From: JAQVEB01 sp028698105
Lineage (GTDB): Bacteria > Bacteroidota > Bacteroidia > Bacteroidales > Dysgonomonadaceae
NCBI GenBank assembly: GCA_964293155.1
Contig: CAXYYA010000052.1
Span: 1-19,993, forward strand
Direction: 5' to 3'
Length of the DNA stretch: 19,993 nt
Under the pieces are notes generated by a model, which worked only from the letters and a program-made list of their open reading frames with translations, was not told the origin of the DNA and searched no databases. The stretch's first letter is position 1, and each line of letters starts with the position of its first letter. Shown here piece after piece: positions 6,964 to 14,475 of this stretch. The position numbers and the translations under genes were made by a program.

Positions 6964-8544
6964 TTATTGTGTATTGATCAAACTGTCGGGTTCGCAAACC
7001 ACGCGGAAACCGATTCCTTTAACATCGGAGTACCACCAGATACTTTTCGGTTGCTGCGGGTCGGTTTTCAGCCACGCATCGTGCTGCGTGTGCGCACGTG
7101 AGGCGGAGCGCACTTCCGACGCATCGGAAGAATAATAGCCGCCGCGCACTACCCATTCATCGCCTTGCGTGTTCAACGGGTCTGTGGCTCCGGTGGTTAC
7201 TTTTTTGTAGGCTTCGGGGTCGTATTTGTCGGCGCAGTATTCCATCACATTGCCAAGCATGTTCTTTAATCCGAACGGATTAGGCAGAACGGCCGACGGC
7301 GGCTGCGTGCGGTTATCGCTGTTGTTCACATAAATGACGTAAGCACTTATGCTGTCGGTTTTCGGCTTGAATATATTTTTCAGGAAACCGTAATTCGAAA
7401 AGCTTTTCGGGCTTCCAGGGAAGAAATACGGCGTTTGCGTACCACCCCGTGCTGCGTATTCCCACTCGGCTTCCGTAGGAAGACGGTATTTTTTACCGTT
7501 TTTTTGCGATAGCCACTGGCAGAACGTTTCAGCCGCATAATGCGTCATGGTGATGGCCGGACGGTCGCTGGAGCCCCAACCCTGGTCGGGGAACCCGAAA
7601 GGTGGCGTGGGGCCTGAGATAGCATCCACGTCAAGTGCGTTCAGGTTGCTCTCGTAGGTTTCTTCGGGAGGCGTGCGCCCTTCGCTCATCGTTTGGGCGT
7701 AAAACGCCCAATACTGATCCCAGGTAGTTTCCACTTCAGCCATAAAGAAGGGGCTCACGGCAACTTCGTGCAGAGGCGACTCGTCGGGTTTGTGGAACGG
7801 TTCCTTTTCGGGGCTTCCCATATTGAATTTTCCGCCTTTTATCGCGATCATATTAAACGAAACTGCCGTACCCGGAATCTGCTCCGTGAAATTGGAGAAA
7901 GTGGTTACCGGTGTTGCTTCTTTGAAAAATTTGCTGGTGTCAACTGCCGCACTGCCGGTCATTCCGGGAATTCCCACCATTTGTCCGTGGACATAGTTGG
8001 GGTTGTAGTGCCCTGCATCAAGGTGGCAACTGATACACTGAATATCCAATTTTTCGGCATTTTCTTCGTAATACAAATGTGCCGTAACGGCATCATCGGT
8101 TACGCCTTCGGGAAACAAATTCTGATGACATTTTACGCACGATTCGTTGGGGATGTATTTTACGGCGTTCTCCAGTTCCGATTTTCGATCCCAATCGAAA
8201 TCGGCGCTGTCTTTTGTGATGTAACCCCACACATCGCGCAGCCCGAGAGCGGCTTTCGCAGTGTAATGATCCCACGTTTTGTCCTTCGGTGGAAGGTGGC
8301 AGTCAACGCAGTTGGTCATTACGCCGCTGGCGTTGTTCACATGCTTCGATAATTTCCAGCTATCGGTGGCATGCGGATGCACGTGACAGATGGCGCACGA
8401 CTCGTTGCTTGAAAAATAAACCGACGTTTGATAAAGGGCCGCCACGGCCACCACTCCGATCAGTAAACCAAGCAGAACGAAGAAGCTTTTGCGTTGATGA
8501 AATTTTTTTTTGGGTTTGTTGTTCCCTGCAGAATTTTCGGACAT
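6964..8544 (-). CDS. membrane tetrahaem cytochrome c (NapC/NrfH type) fused to a SUMF1 domain
   Basis: The 526-residue protein starts with a basic N-tail and one membrane helix (about 21-40). Four CxxCH haem sites follow: CAICH 50-54, CVDCH 79-83, CVKCH 136-140 and CISCH 170-174. This matches the NapC/NrfH plan of a quinol-oxidising membrane cytochrome facing the periplasm. From about residue 229 it continues as a SUMF1/FGE-sulfatase domain, with KGGKFNMGSP, RLPTEAEWEYAARGG at 354-368, GNVMEY at 431-436, RGGYYSS near 467-473 and a closing GFRVV. The active-site cysteines of true formylglycine-generating enzymes are missing from the segment after RGG, so a binding or structural role is more likely. 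The first haem site is followed by V-H rather than the NrfH-type x-Met. A strong ribosome binding site supports the start. It is first in an operon with two exported sugar enzymes. No NrfA-type partner is in the window. Confidence 0.92.
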   Translation of the reverse strand: MSENSAGNNKPKKKFHQRKSFFVLLGLLIGVVAVAALYQTSVYFSSNESCAICHVHPHATDSWKLSKHVNNASGVMTNCVDCHLPPKDKTWDHYTAKAALGLRDVWGYITKDSADFDWDRKSELENAVKYIPNESCVKCHQNLFPEGVTDDAVTAHLYYEENAEKLDIQCISCHLDAGHYNPNYVHGQMVGIPGMTGSAAVDTSKFFKEATPVTTFSNFTEQIPGTAVSFNMIAIKGGKFNMGSPEKEPFHKPDESPLHEVAVSPFFMAEVETTWDQYWAFYAQTMSEGRTPPEETYESNLNALDVDAISGPTPPFGFPDQGWGSSDRPAITMTHYAAETFCQWLSQKNGKKYRLPTEAEWEYAARGGTQTPYFFPGSPKSFSNYGFLKNIFKPKTDSISAYVIYVNNSDNRTQPPSAVLPNPFGLKNMLGNVMEYCADKYDPEAYKKVTTGATDPLNTQGDEWVVRGGYYSSDASEVRSASRAHTQHDAWLKTDPQQPKSIWWYSDVKGIGFRVVCEPDSLINTQ

Positions 8545-8788
8545 TGTTCTCCTTACTCAGTGATGTTTTTTTATCGCTTTGTGTTTACGTTTCACAAAGA
8601 GCCCATAAAATTACGAAATTAAATGATAAATAAAAAAATTAATGTACAAAATGCACTTTTTTTGATGAAAAAGCTTTTTCAATCCATCTGACCCTGTTAA
8701 AACGTAGAAACTGTATCAAAAGGAAAATAAATTTTTGCATACCTTACAATTTGAAACTTATTGTTATCTAAAAGCTCTGAAAGAGATT
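8545..8788. other. AT-rich region upstream of the cytochrome gene
   Basis: This is the left part of a 475-base stretch without a gene. It contains the cytochrome gene's ribosome binding site and an AT-rich leader where the operon promoter should lie. I found no exact TAnnTTTG element on the minus strand. No open frame here looks real. Confidence 0.5.
8549..8554 (-). promoter_or_regulatory. ribosome binding site of the cytochrome-SUMF1 gene
   Basis: The minus strand reads AAGGAG, then four bases, then ATG (8542-8544). Clear Shine-Dalgarno sites are uncommon in Bacteroidota, so this one supports the chosen start and suggests efficient translation. Confidence 0.7.
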
Positions 8789-8930
8789 AATATGAATAAC
8801 CGTTCCGAGTATCGGGACGGTAGTTGACCGCACCCCGAGTCAACCCTGAAAGGGTTGAAGTTCAGCCCACTCCAGGGCTTGGTATGGCGGGGTTGTGCTT
8901 CCCCGCACTGCGTACGGGGTTATTCATATT
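8789..8930. repeat. multi-hairpin repeat element bounded by 13-bp inverted ends
   Basis: The boundaries AATATGAATAACC (8789-8801) and GGTTATTCATATT (8918-8930) are perfect inverted repeats. Inside are several compact hairpins. One has 10-bp arms at 8799-8808 and 8812-8821. CAACCCT/AGGGTTG is at 8841-8847 and 8851-8857. AGCCC/GGGCT is at 8864-8868 and 8875-8879. GCGGGG/CCCCGC is at 8887-8892 and 8901-8906. The element is much richer in GC than its AT-rich flanks. The structure is like REP/REPIN-type or small non-autonomous intergenic elements. It sits between the susD 3' end and the cytochrome operon. It could be mobile, terminate susCD transcription or protect the transcript. No transposase is present. 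Confidence 0.8.
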
Positions 8931-8932
8931 CA

Positions 8933-8950
8933 GTCCGCCAAGTTGCGGAC
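8933..8950. repeat. small hairpin beside the repeat element
   Basis: GTCCGC (8933-8938) and GCGGAC (8945-8950) form a 6-bp stem around CAAGTT, just right of the larger element. In the minus-strand susCD transcript it is the first strong hairpin met after the susD stop. There is no U-run behind it, so termination here would not be classical. Confidence 0.5.
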
Positions 8951-9019
8951 AAAGAGTTTCAATTCGGAAGTATTACCCTGCAACTTTTTACTTTTGATAC
9001 AGCTTCTACAAGCTTATTT

Positions 9020-10885
9020 TTATTCACCGTAACCAGGATTTTGCTTAAGATTTGGATTTCGCTGAATTTCGTCTCTGTGGATTGGCAGATAATAACACTT
9101 GTCCACCCATTTTCTTGTTTCCTGCAATAAAGGAATTACCTTATATGTATATGTCCAACGAGATTCATCATAGGTTTCTTTATCCTGTTTAGCCACACCC
9201 GGTTTCAACATTCCCGTAATACGGATACCATTCAAACTATTCAAGCCAGTAGCTTCAGGAGCTATCATCCATCGTCTTAAGTCCCAATATCTGAACTCTT
9301 CAAAATAAAAGTCTAAGCGTCGTTCATTTTGATATATTTTTCGAAGTTCTGCTTGATTTGTCGTGGTAACATCGGGCAAATTAACATTTTTGCGGATTTC
9401 GTTTAAATATTGCTTTGCTTCGTTCAACTCATTTAATTCGATACAAGCCTCGATATAATCATAATATACTTCCGATAGTCTGATGAAAGGAAATACAGCG
9501 TTAATTTTGTTACGATGATCTCCCTGAGCCGGATTGATGAATTTCTTAAGATAATATCCCGTGTATGTACCGTTCCAGTTTTCACCGCCTCCATCACGTG
9601 TATCCATACCGGCGTACAAATTTGCGCTTCCGGGATCAAGTTGGTAATACCCTGTTTGAATTCTACCGGTAGGTTCTTCTACTGCATAATCAGCCGGACG
9701 TTGTATCCATTGCATACCATCATACATAATGTTTGCATAAAAACGCGGTTCTCTATTTTTATAAGGATGCGCAGCATGCACCGGATTTTTCCAATCGAAC
9801 TTACTTCCGTCTTCCATCGAAAATGCATCCACGATGTCCTGAACAGGTGTATTACCTCCCCAGGCGTGATAACCGCATGGTCCATTAAACAATGGCATAT
9901 GTGTACCACTTTCGTCTTTTGTGTCAATGAAATAACGCGAAAAGATGTGATCAGGGCTATCCTGCAGGAAAAATGACCAAATTTTATTTGCTTTTTCCTC
10001 ATTTGTCAACCCTTCTCCGCCAAAAGTAGGTATAGCGTGCCCCATAGGATTATCCATTAATTCTCTTGCCGCCGTTTTTACAGCACCCCATCTATCTGAT
10101 TTAGAGCCTTTTGAATAGAACAACAATTCTTTATCTGCATAAGATGCGAAAATTGGAACTTTGGCTGTGGCCGTAGTTTGGTCGTGTAAATCGCTTGCGG
10201 CATCCGTAAGAACTCGTACTTTCAATGCCTTTACGGCGGCTAACGTTGCACGTCCTTTTTCTGTATTGGCAAACGTACGATCTTTCAATAGCGTGGCAGC
10301 TTGATCCAAATCAGCAAGTATTTGATCAATGCATTCAGTATATGATGCACGCGGAATTAAAAAATCTTCTTGGGAGTCCGTTAATTGTGTAACTTTTAAC
10401 TGCAATGGAACACCTCCGTGAGCTCGCGTTAAACGATGATAAAAATAGGCACGCAAAAAATAAGCTTCGCCTTTCAATTGAGTCTTATTTTCATCGTCGA
10501 AAGTTGCAGCATCCACATTTTCAATGAAATCGTTGCATGACCTGATATTCCTGTATAATCTGGCCCATTGATGTCCACTTTGTGTTTTTGCAAACCATCC
10601 TAAATTTACATCTGTTACTGCCCCTGCATTGGTTTCTCTGAACTCGCGGCCGTGAGTGAATAATGATTCATCCGTGGCTGATGCTTGAAGTTCTTCAGTG
10701 AATCCGGCATCCTGGAATGTAAAATATATGTCATACATATAGGCTTTTGCTAAACTCGCTTCTTTCCAAATGTCATCCGCTGTTATTTCCGTTTGTGGCT
10801 TTGTATCCATGAAATCACTGTTACAAGCGATAAACAACGATGAAAATGAAAATAAAAGAATATAAATTATGTTGAGTTTTTTCAT
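9020..10885 (-). CDS. susD-like: SusD/RagB family outer-membrane glycan-binding lipoprotein
   Basis: The 621-residue lipoprotein has a signal peptide with lipobox FIAC (Cys21) followed by the usual CNSDFMDTKPQ start of mature SusD proteins. TPR-like helices in the N-terminal half include AYFLRAYFYHRLTRAHGGVP. The C-terminal signature has NERRLDFYFEEFRYWDLRRW and ends in LPIHRDEIQRNPNLKQNPGY. SusD proteins cap the SusC barrel at the cell surface and capture oligosaccharides or peptides. The gene starts 11 bases after the susC stop, the usual arrangement. The specific ligand cannot be read from sequence, and no glycoside hydrolase or sulfatase nearby hints at it. Base composition is more AT-rich than in flanking metabolic genes, as for its susC partner. 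Confidence 0.96.
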   Translation of the reverse strand: MKKLNIIYILLFSFSSLFIACNSDFMDTKPQTEITADDIWKEASLAKAYMYDIYFTFQDAGFTEELQASATDESLFTHGREFRETNAGAVTDVNLGWFAKTQSGHQWARLYRNIRSCNDFIENVDAATFDDENKTQLKGEAYFLRAYFYHRLTRAHGGVPLQLKVTQLTDSQEDFLIPRASYTECIDQILADLDQAATLLKDRTFANTEKGRATLAAVKALKVRVLTDAASDLHDQTTATAKVPIFASYADKELLFYSKGSKSDRWGAVKTAARELMDNPMGHAIPTFGGEGLTNEEKANKIWSFFLQDSPDHIFSRYFIDTKDESGTHMPLFNGPCGYHAWGGNTPVQDIVDAFSMEDGSKFDWKNPVHAAHPYKNREPRFYANIMYDGMQWIQRPADYAVEEPTGRIQTGYYQLDPGSANLYAGMDTRDGGGENWNGTYTGYYLKKFINPAQGDHRNKINAVFPFIRLSEVYYDYIEACIELNELNEAKQYLNEIRKNVNLPDVTTTNQAELRKIYQNERRLDFYFEEFRYWDLRRWMIAPEATGLNSLNGIRITGMLKPGVAKQDKETYDESRWTYTYKVIPLLQETRKWVDKCYYLPIHRDEIQRNPNLKQNPGYGE

Positions 10886-10896
10886 TTCTTCAATTT

Positions 10897-13800
10897 TTAA
10901 AATGTTAATGAAAATCCTAAATTAATAACCTTAGATAGGGGATAATACACCGCATTAGAGCTCGTACTTTCGGGATCAATATCATGAGCCCGTGTGAAAG
11001 TCAATAGATTGGCACCATTAATATAAACTCTTGCTCTTGAAAAGAACTTTGTCTGTTCGATTAAATTCTTCGGAATAGTGTATCCCAATTCTAAATTCTT
11101 CAATCTGATGTAACTGGTGTTTTGCATCCAATATGTATTGCTTGCCCCCGTACCGCTGTCCCAATAATATTTAGCCCGCGCATGTACACGTGGATCAGTA
11201 CTGCTTGGGTTAGCAACAGACCAGTGATGATCATAAACATACTTCGAATAATTTCCTATTTCACCGGAATCGAAATAAAGTTTCGACCACGAATCGGCTG
11301 CACCTTGGAATAAAATACTTAAATCAAAGCTCTTATATTGAACAAGTGAATTAAGACCGAATGTCCACTTAGGTTCATTAGTGGTGTCAAATCTCTTTCT
11401 ATCATCGGGTGTTATCTTTCCATCAGGTTTACCATCGGGACCGCCTATATCTTTGAATTTCATATCTCCCGGCTGAAGTCCTTCGTCACTTGTAATCCCA
11501 TCGTAGTTAGGCCGGTTAGCCGTATCATTAATCTCATTCCAATCCTTGAAAACTCCGTCAAATTCATAATACAAACCCGTATTCATGGGATGTCCTGTAG
11601 ATTTTTGCCACTCAGGCGCACCCGGAGATTCATCCCAGAAAACAATTTTGTTTTTGGCGTAACCTCCCGAAAAACTTATGTTATATCTAAAATCGGCATT
11701 CACGGCGTCGTTCCATTCTATTTTCCAGTCGAATCCTTTGTTATCAACTTTTCCTATATTCTCTGCAGGAAGAGTAAGTCCCGCCGTTTGGGGTATCGAA
11801 GCATTTCGTCTCCACAAAATGTTTGAACGTTTATTATAGAAATAATCAAATTCGAAATACAAACGATTTTTAAGTGTTCTGCCTTCTAAGCCAACATTAA
11901 AATTATTCGCTCTTTCCCATGTAATATTCGGATTAGGGAAGCGACTTATTCTCAACCCCTTTTCATCTTGATTATCTATGATATATCCCCATTCGTAATA
12001 GTATGTCGGAAGAAATTGGTATTCTTGCAATTTATCATCAAACCATACTTGATCGTTACCCATTTGCCCCCAGGAAACACGCAATTTTAAATAATCCATA
12101 AAAGTTACGTTTTCTTTCCAAAAATCTTCTTCTGAAATCCGATAACCAAACAAAATACCAGGGAAAAAACCGAATCTTTTATCTTTAGGGAACATGTATG
12201 AACCATCATAACGCCATACGAATTCAGCAAGGTACTTTTCCATATAATTATAGGAGAAACGACCAAAGTAATTCATACGCGCTCTTATCCAGTTATCATT
12301 CCAACCGCCGCTGGTAGCATTTTTCTCTTTATCGCCTCCTGCATTAAAATGTTGCAGTGCATTCGATAAGAAATATCTCCTATAACCTGCGAAATACTCT
12401 TTATCAGAGGTGTCTTTTTCTACACCAACCAATGCAACCACTCCATGATCTCCAAATTGTTTTTCATAATTTAAAAAGGCACCCATAACCATATTTGTCT
12501 GATCAAACGAACCCATATTTAAACTTGGATCGGAATGACTGGGATAACTTAAGGCTTCTTTCAACAATGGCGTCGTTCCATCGTCCTCGTAGGACTTGAA
12601 GTCCCATGTATACAAATACCAAGGCTGAAACCAAGTTTTGGTCTGACCAAATGATTTATCATAGGCTACGTTTGCTACCAATTTTAGTCCGTCAATCCAA
12701 GGTTGTGTAACTTCAACACTGCTGGTAGTTTGTATGTAATATCTTTTGTCATGTGTATAGCCAGTTTGATCTGTTACTGCAACAACTGGATTTCGTCCAT
12801 ATTCCTGTGCGGGGCCGGGTAATCCATTAGGCCAATATGCGGGATCCGTTGGCCGACCACGTGCCGTGAACCACAAAATATCCCATGCCCCCTGGCTTGG
12901 AAAGTTCCTGTTTTCTTGACGTCCCATTAATCCGACACTCGCTTTAATCCACTCATTTAGCTGAGCATCTAAATTAATTCTTAAATTGTATTGCTTGTAA
13001 TTGTTTGCTGACTTGTAATACAAACCATCCTGAAATTTATATCCAAAGTTTGCAAAATATTGAACTTTTTCTCCTCCGCCCGCCAGTTCCAAATTATGTA
13101 CGTTTTGAGGAGACCAAGGCTTAAATGTTTCTTTATACCAATCTGTATTTGGATATCTCCATACGTCCGAACCATCTTTGTATTTTTGTATCTCTTCCTC
13201 AGTCTTCCATGGTTCCGAGACGACATCTGGTTTACCTGTATTGGGATTCATTAATCCGTCGTTCACAATAAGTTCATTTCTCAGTTCGGCATACTCGGCA
13301 GCACTGCTCATTTTAGGTAAAACAGTTGCCCGCGCCCAGCCTTGATTAAATGAATAAGTAAGTTCCGGTTTTTGTCCCGTAGTCCCTTTCTTTGTCGTTA
13401 TCAGAATTACACCATTAGCAGCGCGTGCCCCGTAGATGGCGGCTGAAGCATCTTTTAATACTGAAATTGTTTCAATTTCATTGGGATCCAGACGATCTAA
13501 TCCTCCGGCTCTGGCCGCGATTCCGTCTATTACAACGAGCGGATCGTTGTTTCCTAATGTATTCGAGCCTCTGATGCGAATGGTTGAACCATCATATCCT
13601 GGTTCCCCTGAACGTTGAAGTGTTATAACTCCCGGCATTCGTCCGGCAATGGCGTTTGACAAATTGGCAACAGGAGATTTAATTAATTCATCTCCTTTTA
13701 CTGAAGTGACAGAACCGGTTGCCGTTTCCTTCCTTTGTATACCATAGCCTACGACTACTACTTCATCAATAACCTTCGTATCCTCGGATAAAGTTACGTT

Positions 13801-14115
13801 TATAGTGGATTGATTTCCTACCACCTCTTCATGGTTTACATAACCAATATACGAAAATACGAGCACGGCGTTATCGTTGGGCACAGTTAAACTGTATTTT
13901 CCGTCCACATCGGTCACCGTTCCTTCAGTAGTACCTTTTACAACTACGTTCACTCCAATCAGGGGTTCACCGGCTGCATCGCTCACGGTACCTCTCACCG
14001 TTTTTTGAGCGGATAAAGCGAAAGAACACAAGATAAAAAACAGTAGCGTTAAGATTTTAAATGAGTTTATGGAATACTCATTTTTTTTATAAAAATGGGT
14101 TAAGAATTCTTTCAT
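10897..14115 (-). CDS. susC-like: SusC/RagA family TonB-dependent outer-membrane transporter
   Basis: The 1072-residue protein has a somewhat long N-terminus: about 18 polar residues, then a hydrophobic signal core ending near SALSAQ. There is no other Met before residue 160, so the start is kept. It has a carboxypeptidase-regulatory-like domain (about 39-112), a TonB box within DEVVVVGYG at 117-125, and a plug domain (about 125-243) with the SusC signatures SVLKDASAAIYGARAANGV and TIRIRGSNTLGNNDP. The remainder is a beta-barrel ending in an aromatic residue (LTF). No N-terminal STN domain is seen, so direct control by an anti-sigma/ECF sigma pair is unlikely. It forms an import complex with the SusD protein 11 bases downstream. 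The substrate is unknown. Confidence 0.97.
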   Translation of the reverse strand: MKEFLTHFYKKNEYSINSFKILTLLFFILCSFALSAQKTVRGTVSDAAGEPLIGVNVVVKGTTEGTVTDVDGKYSLTVPNDNAVLVFSYIGYVNHEEVVGNQSTINVTLSEDTKVIDEVVVVGYGIQRKETATGSVTSVKGDELIKSPVANLSNAIAGRMPGVITLQRSGEPGYDGSTIRIRGSNTLGNNDPLVVIDGIAARAGGLDRLDPNEIETISVLKDASAAIYGARAANGVILITTKKGTTGQKPELTYSFNQGWARATVLPKMSSAAEYAELRNELIVNDGLMNPNTGKPDVVSEPWKTEEEIQKYKDGSDVWRYPNTDWYKETFKPWSPQNVHNLELAGGGEKVQYFANFGYKFQDGLYYKSANNYKQYNLRINLDAQLNEWIKASVGLMGRQENRNFPSQGAWDILWFTARGRPTDPAYWPNGLPGPAQEYGRNPVVAVTDQTGYTHDKRYYIQTTSSVEVTQPWIDGLKLVANVAYDKSFGQTKTWFQPWYLYTWDFKSYEDDGTTPLLKEALSYPSHSDPSLNMGSFDQTNMVMGAFLNYEKQFGDHGVVALVGVEKDTSDKEYFAGYRRYFLSNALQHFNAGGDKEKNATSGGWNDNWIRARMNYFGRFSYNYMEKYLAEFVWRYDGSYMFPKDKRFGFFPGILFGYRISEEDFWKENVTFMDYLKLRVSWGQMGNDQVWFDDKLQEYQFLPTYYYEWGYIIDNQDEKGLRISRFPNPNITWERANNFNVGLEGRTLKNRLYFEFDYFYNKRSNILWRRNASIPQTAGLTLPAENIGKVDNKGFDWKIEWNDAVNADFRYNISFSGGYAKNKIVFWDESPGAPEWQKSTGHPMNTGLYYEFDGVFKDWNEINDTANRPNYDGITSDEGLQPGDMKFKDIGGPDGKPDGKITPDDRKRFDTTNEPKWTFGLNSLVQYKSFDLSILFQGAADSWSKLYFDSGEIGNYSKYVYDHHWSVANPSSTDPRVHARAKYYWDSGTGASNTYWMQNTSYIRLKNLELGYTIPKNLIEQTKFFSRARVYINGANLLTFTRAHDIDPESTSSNAVYYPLSKVINLGFSLTF

Positions 14116-14475
14116 GTTTTTTAGAAATTAAATAAAGTATTTTGTTTCTTCTACTAATAATTCGGGATTCTTGTACGCAACGTACAATTCTAATTGGTCA
14201 ATTTATCTTCATAGGCAAAAAATTTTAGTTTGCGATTAAAAAAATATCCGGTTTGAAATTGCTGCTTATTTTTGCGTATTTGGTTATTGGATAATGATTT
14301 AATTAAACGTTATGGATATTAGTGTAAAATAAACCCTAATATCGCTGTAAAAATAATAATATTTTTATAACCGATAACACAAATATTAAAAAAATTATCT
14401 TTTTTAACTAATTTGTCTTTATTTTGACGCATCAAGTATCAAAAATTCATCTATTCCTGATTGCGAGCAATAAGT
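14116..14475. other. AT-rich intergenic region upstream of susC
   Basis: This 360-base stretch lies between the S41 peptidase stop and the susC start and should hold the susCD promoter. It is very AT-rich. I found no exact TAnnTTTG match on the minus strand. The one notable structure is a 17-base inverted repeat at 14171-14187. No RNA gene or open frame is convincing. Confidence 0.5.
14171..14187. promoter_or_regulatory. inverted repeat upstream of susC, possible operator or leader hairpin
   Basis: TTGTACG and CGTACAA flank a CAA spacer, 55 to 72 bases before the susC start codon. Perfect 7-bp arms in otherwise featureless AT-rich DNA suggest a protein-binding site or a hairpin in the 5' leader. 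No regulator gene is nearby to pair with it. Confidence 0.45.

Noticed and set aside
6964..8544. canonical nitrite reductase NrfH with partner NrfA
   Set aside because: The haem domain fits the family, but no pentahaem NrfA gene is adjacent and the C-terminal half is a SUMF1 domain.
8789..8930. insertion sequence
   Set aside because: It has inverted ends but no transposase frame; only a non-autonomous or REP-like element can be supported.
8855..9130. 91-codon plus-strand open frame
   Set aside because: It starts inside the multi-hairpin repeat and ends antisense to susD; the peptide is low in coding signal and looks like a translated repeat.
9020..14115. complete polysaccharide utilisation locus
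   Set aside because: SusC and SusD are present, but no glycoside hydrolase, lyase, sulfatase, surface glycan-binding protein or regulator is found in the window.
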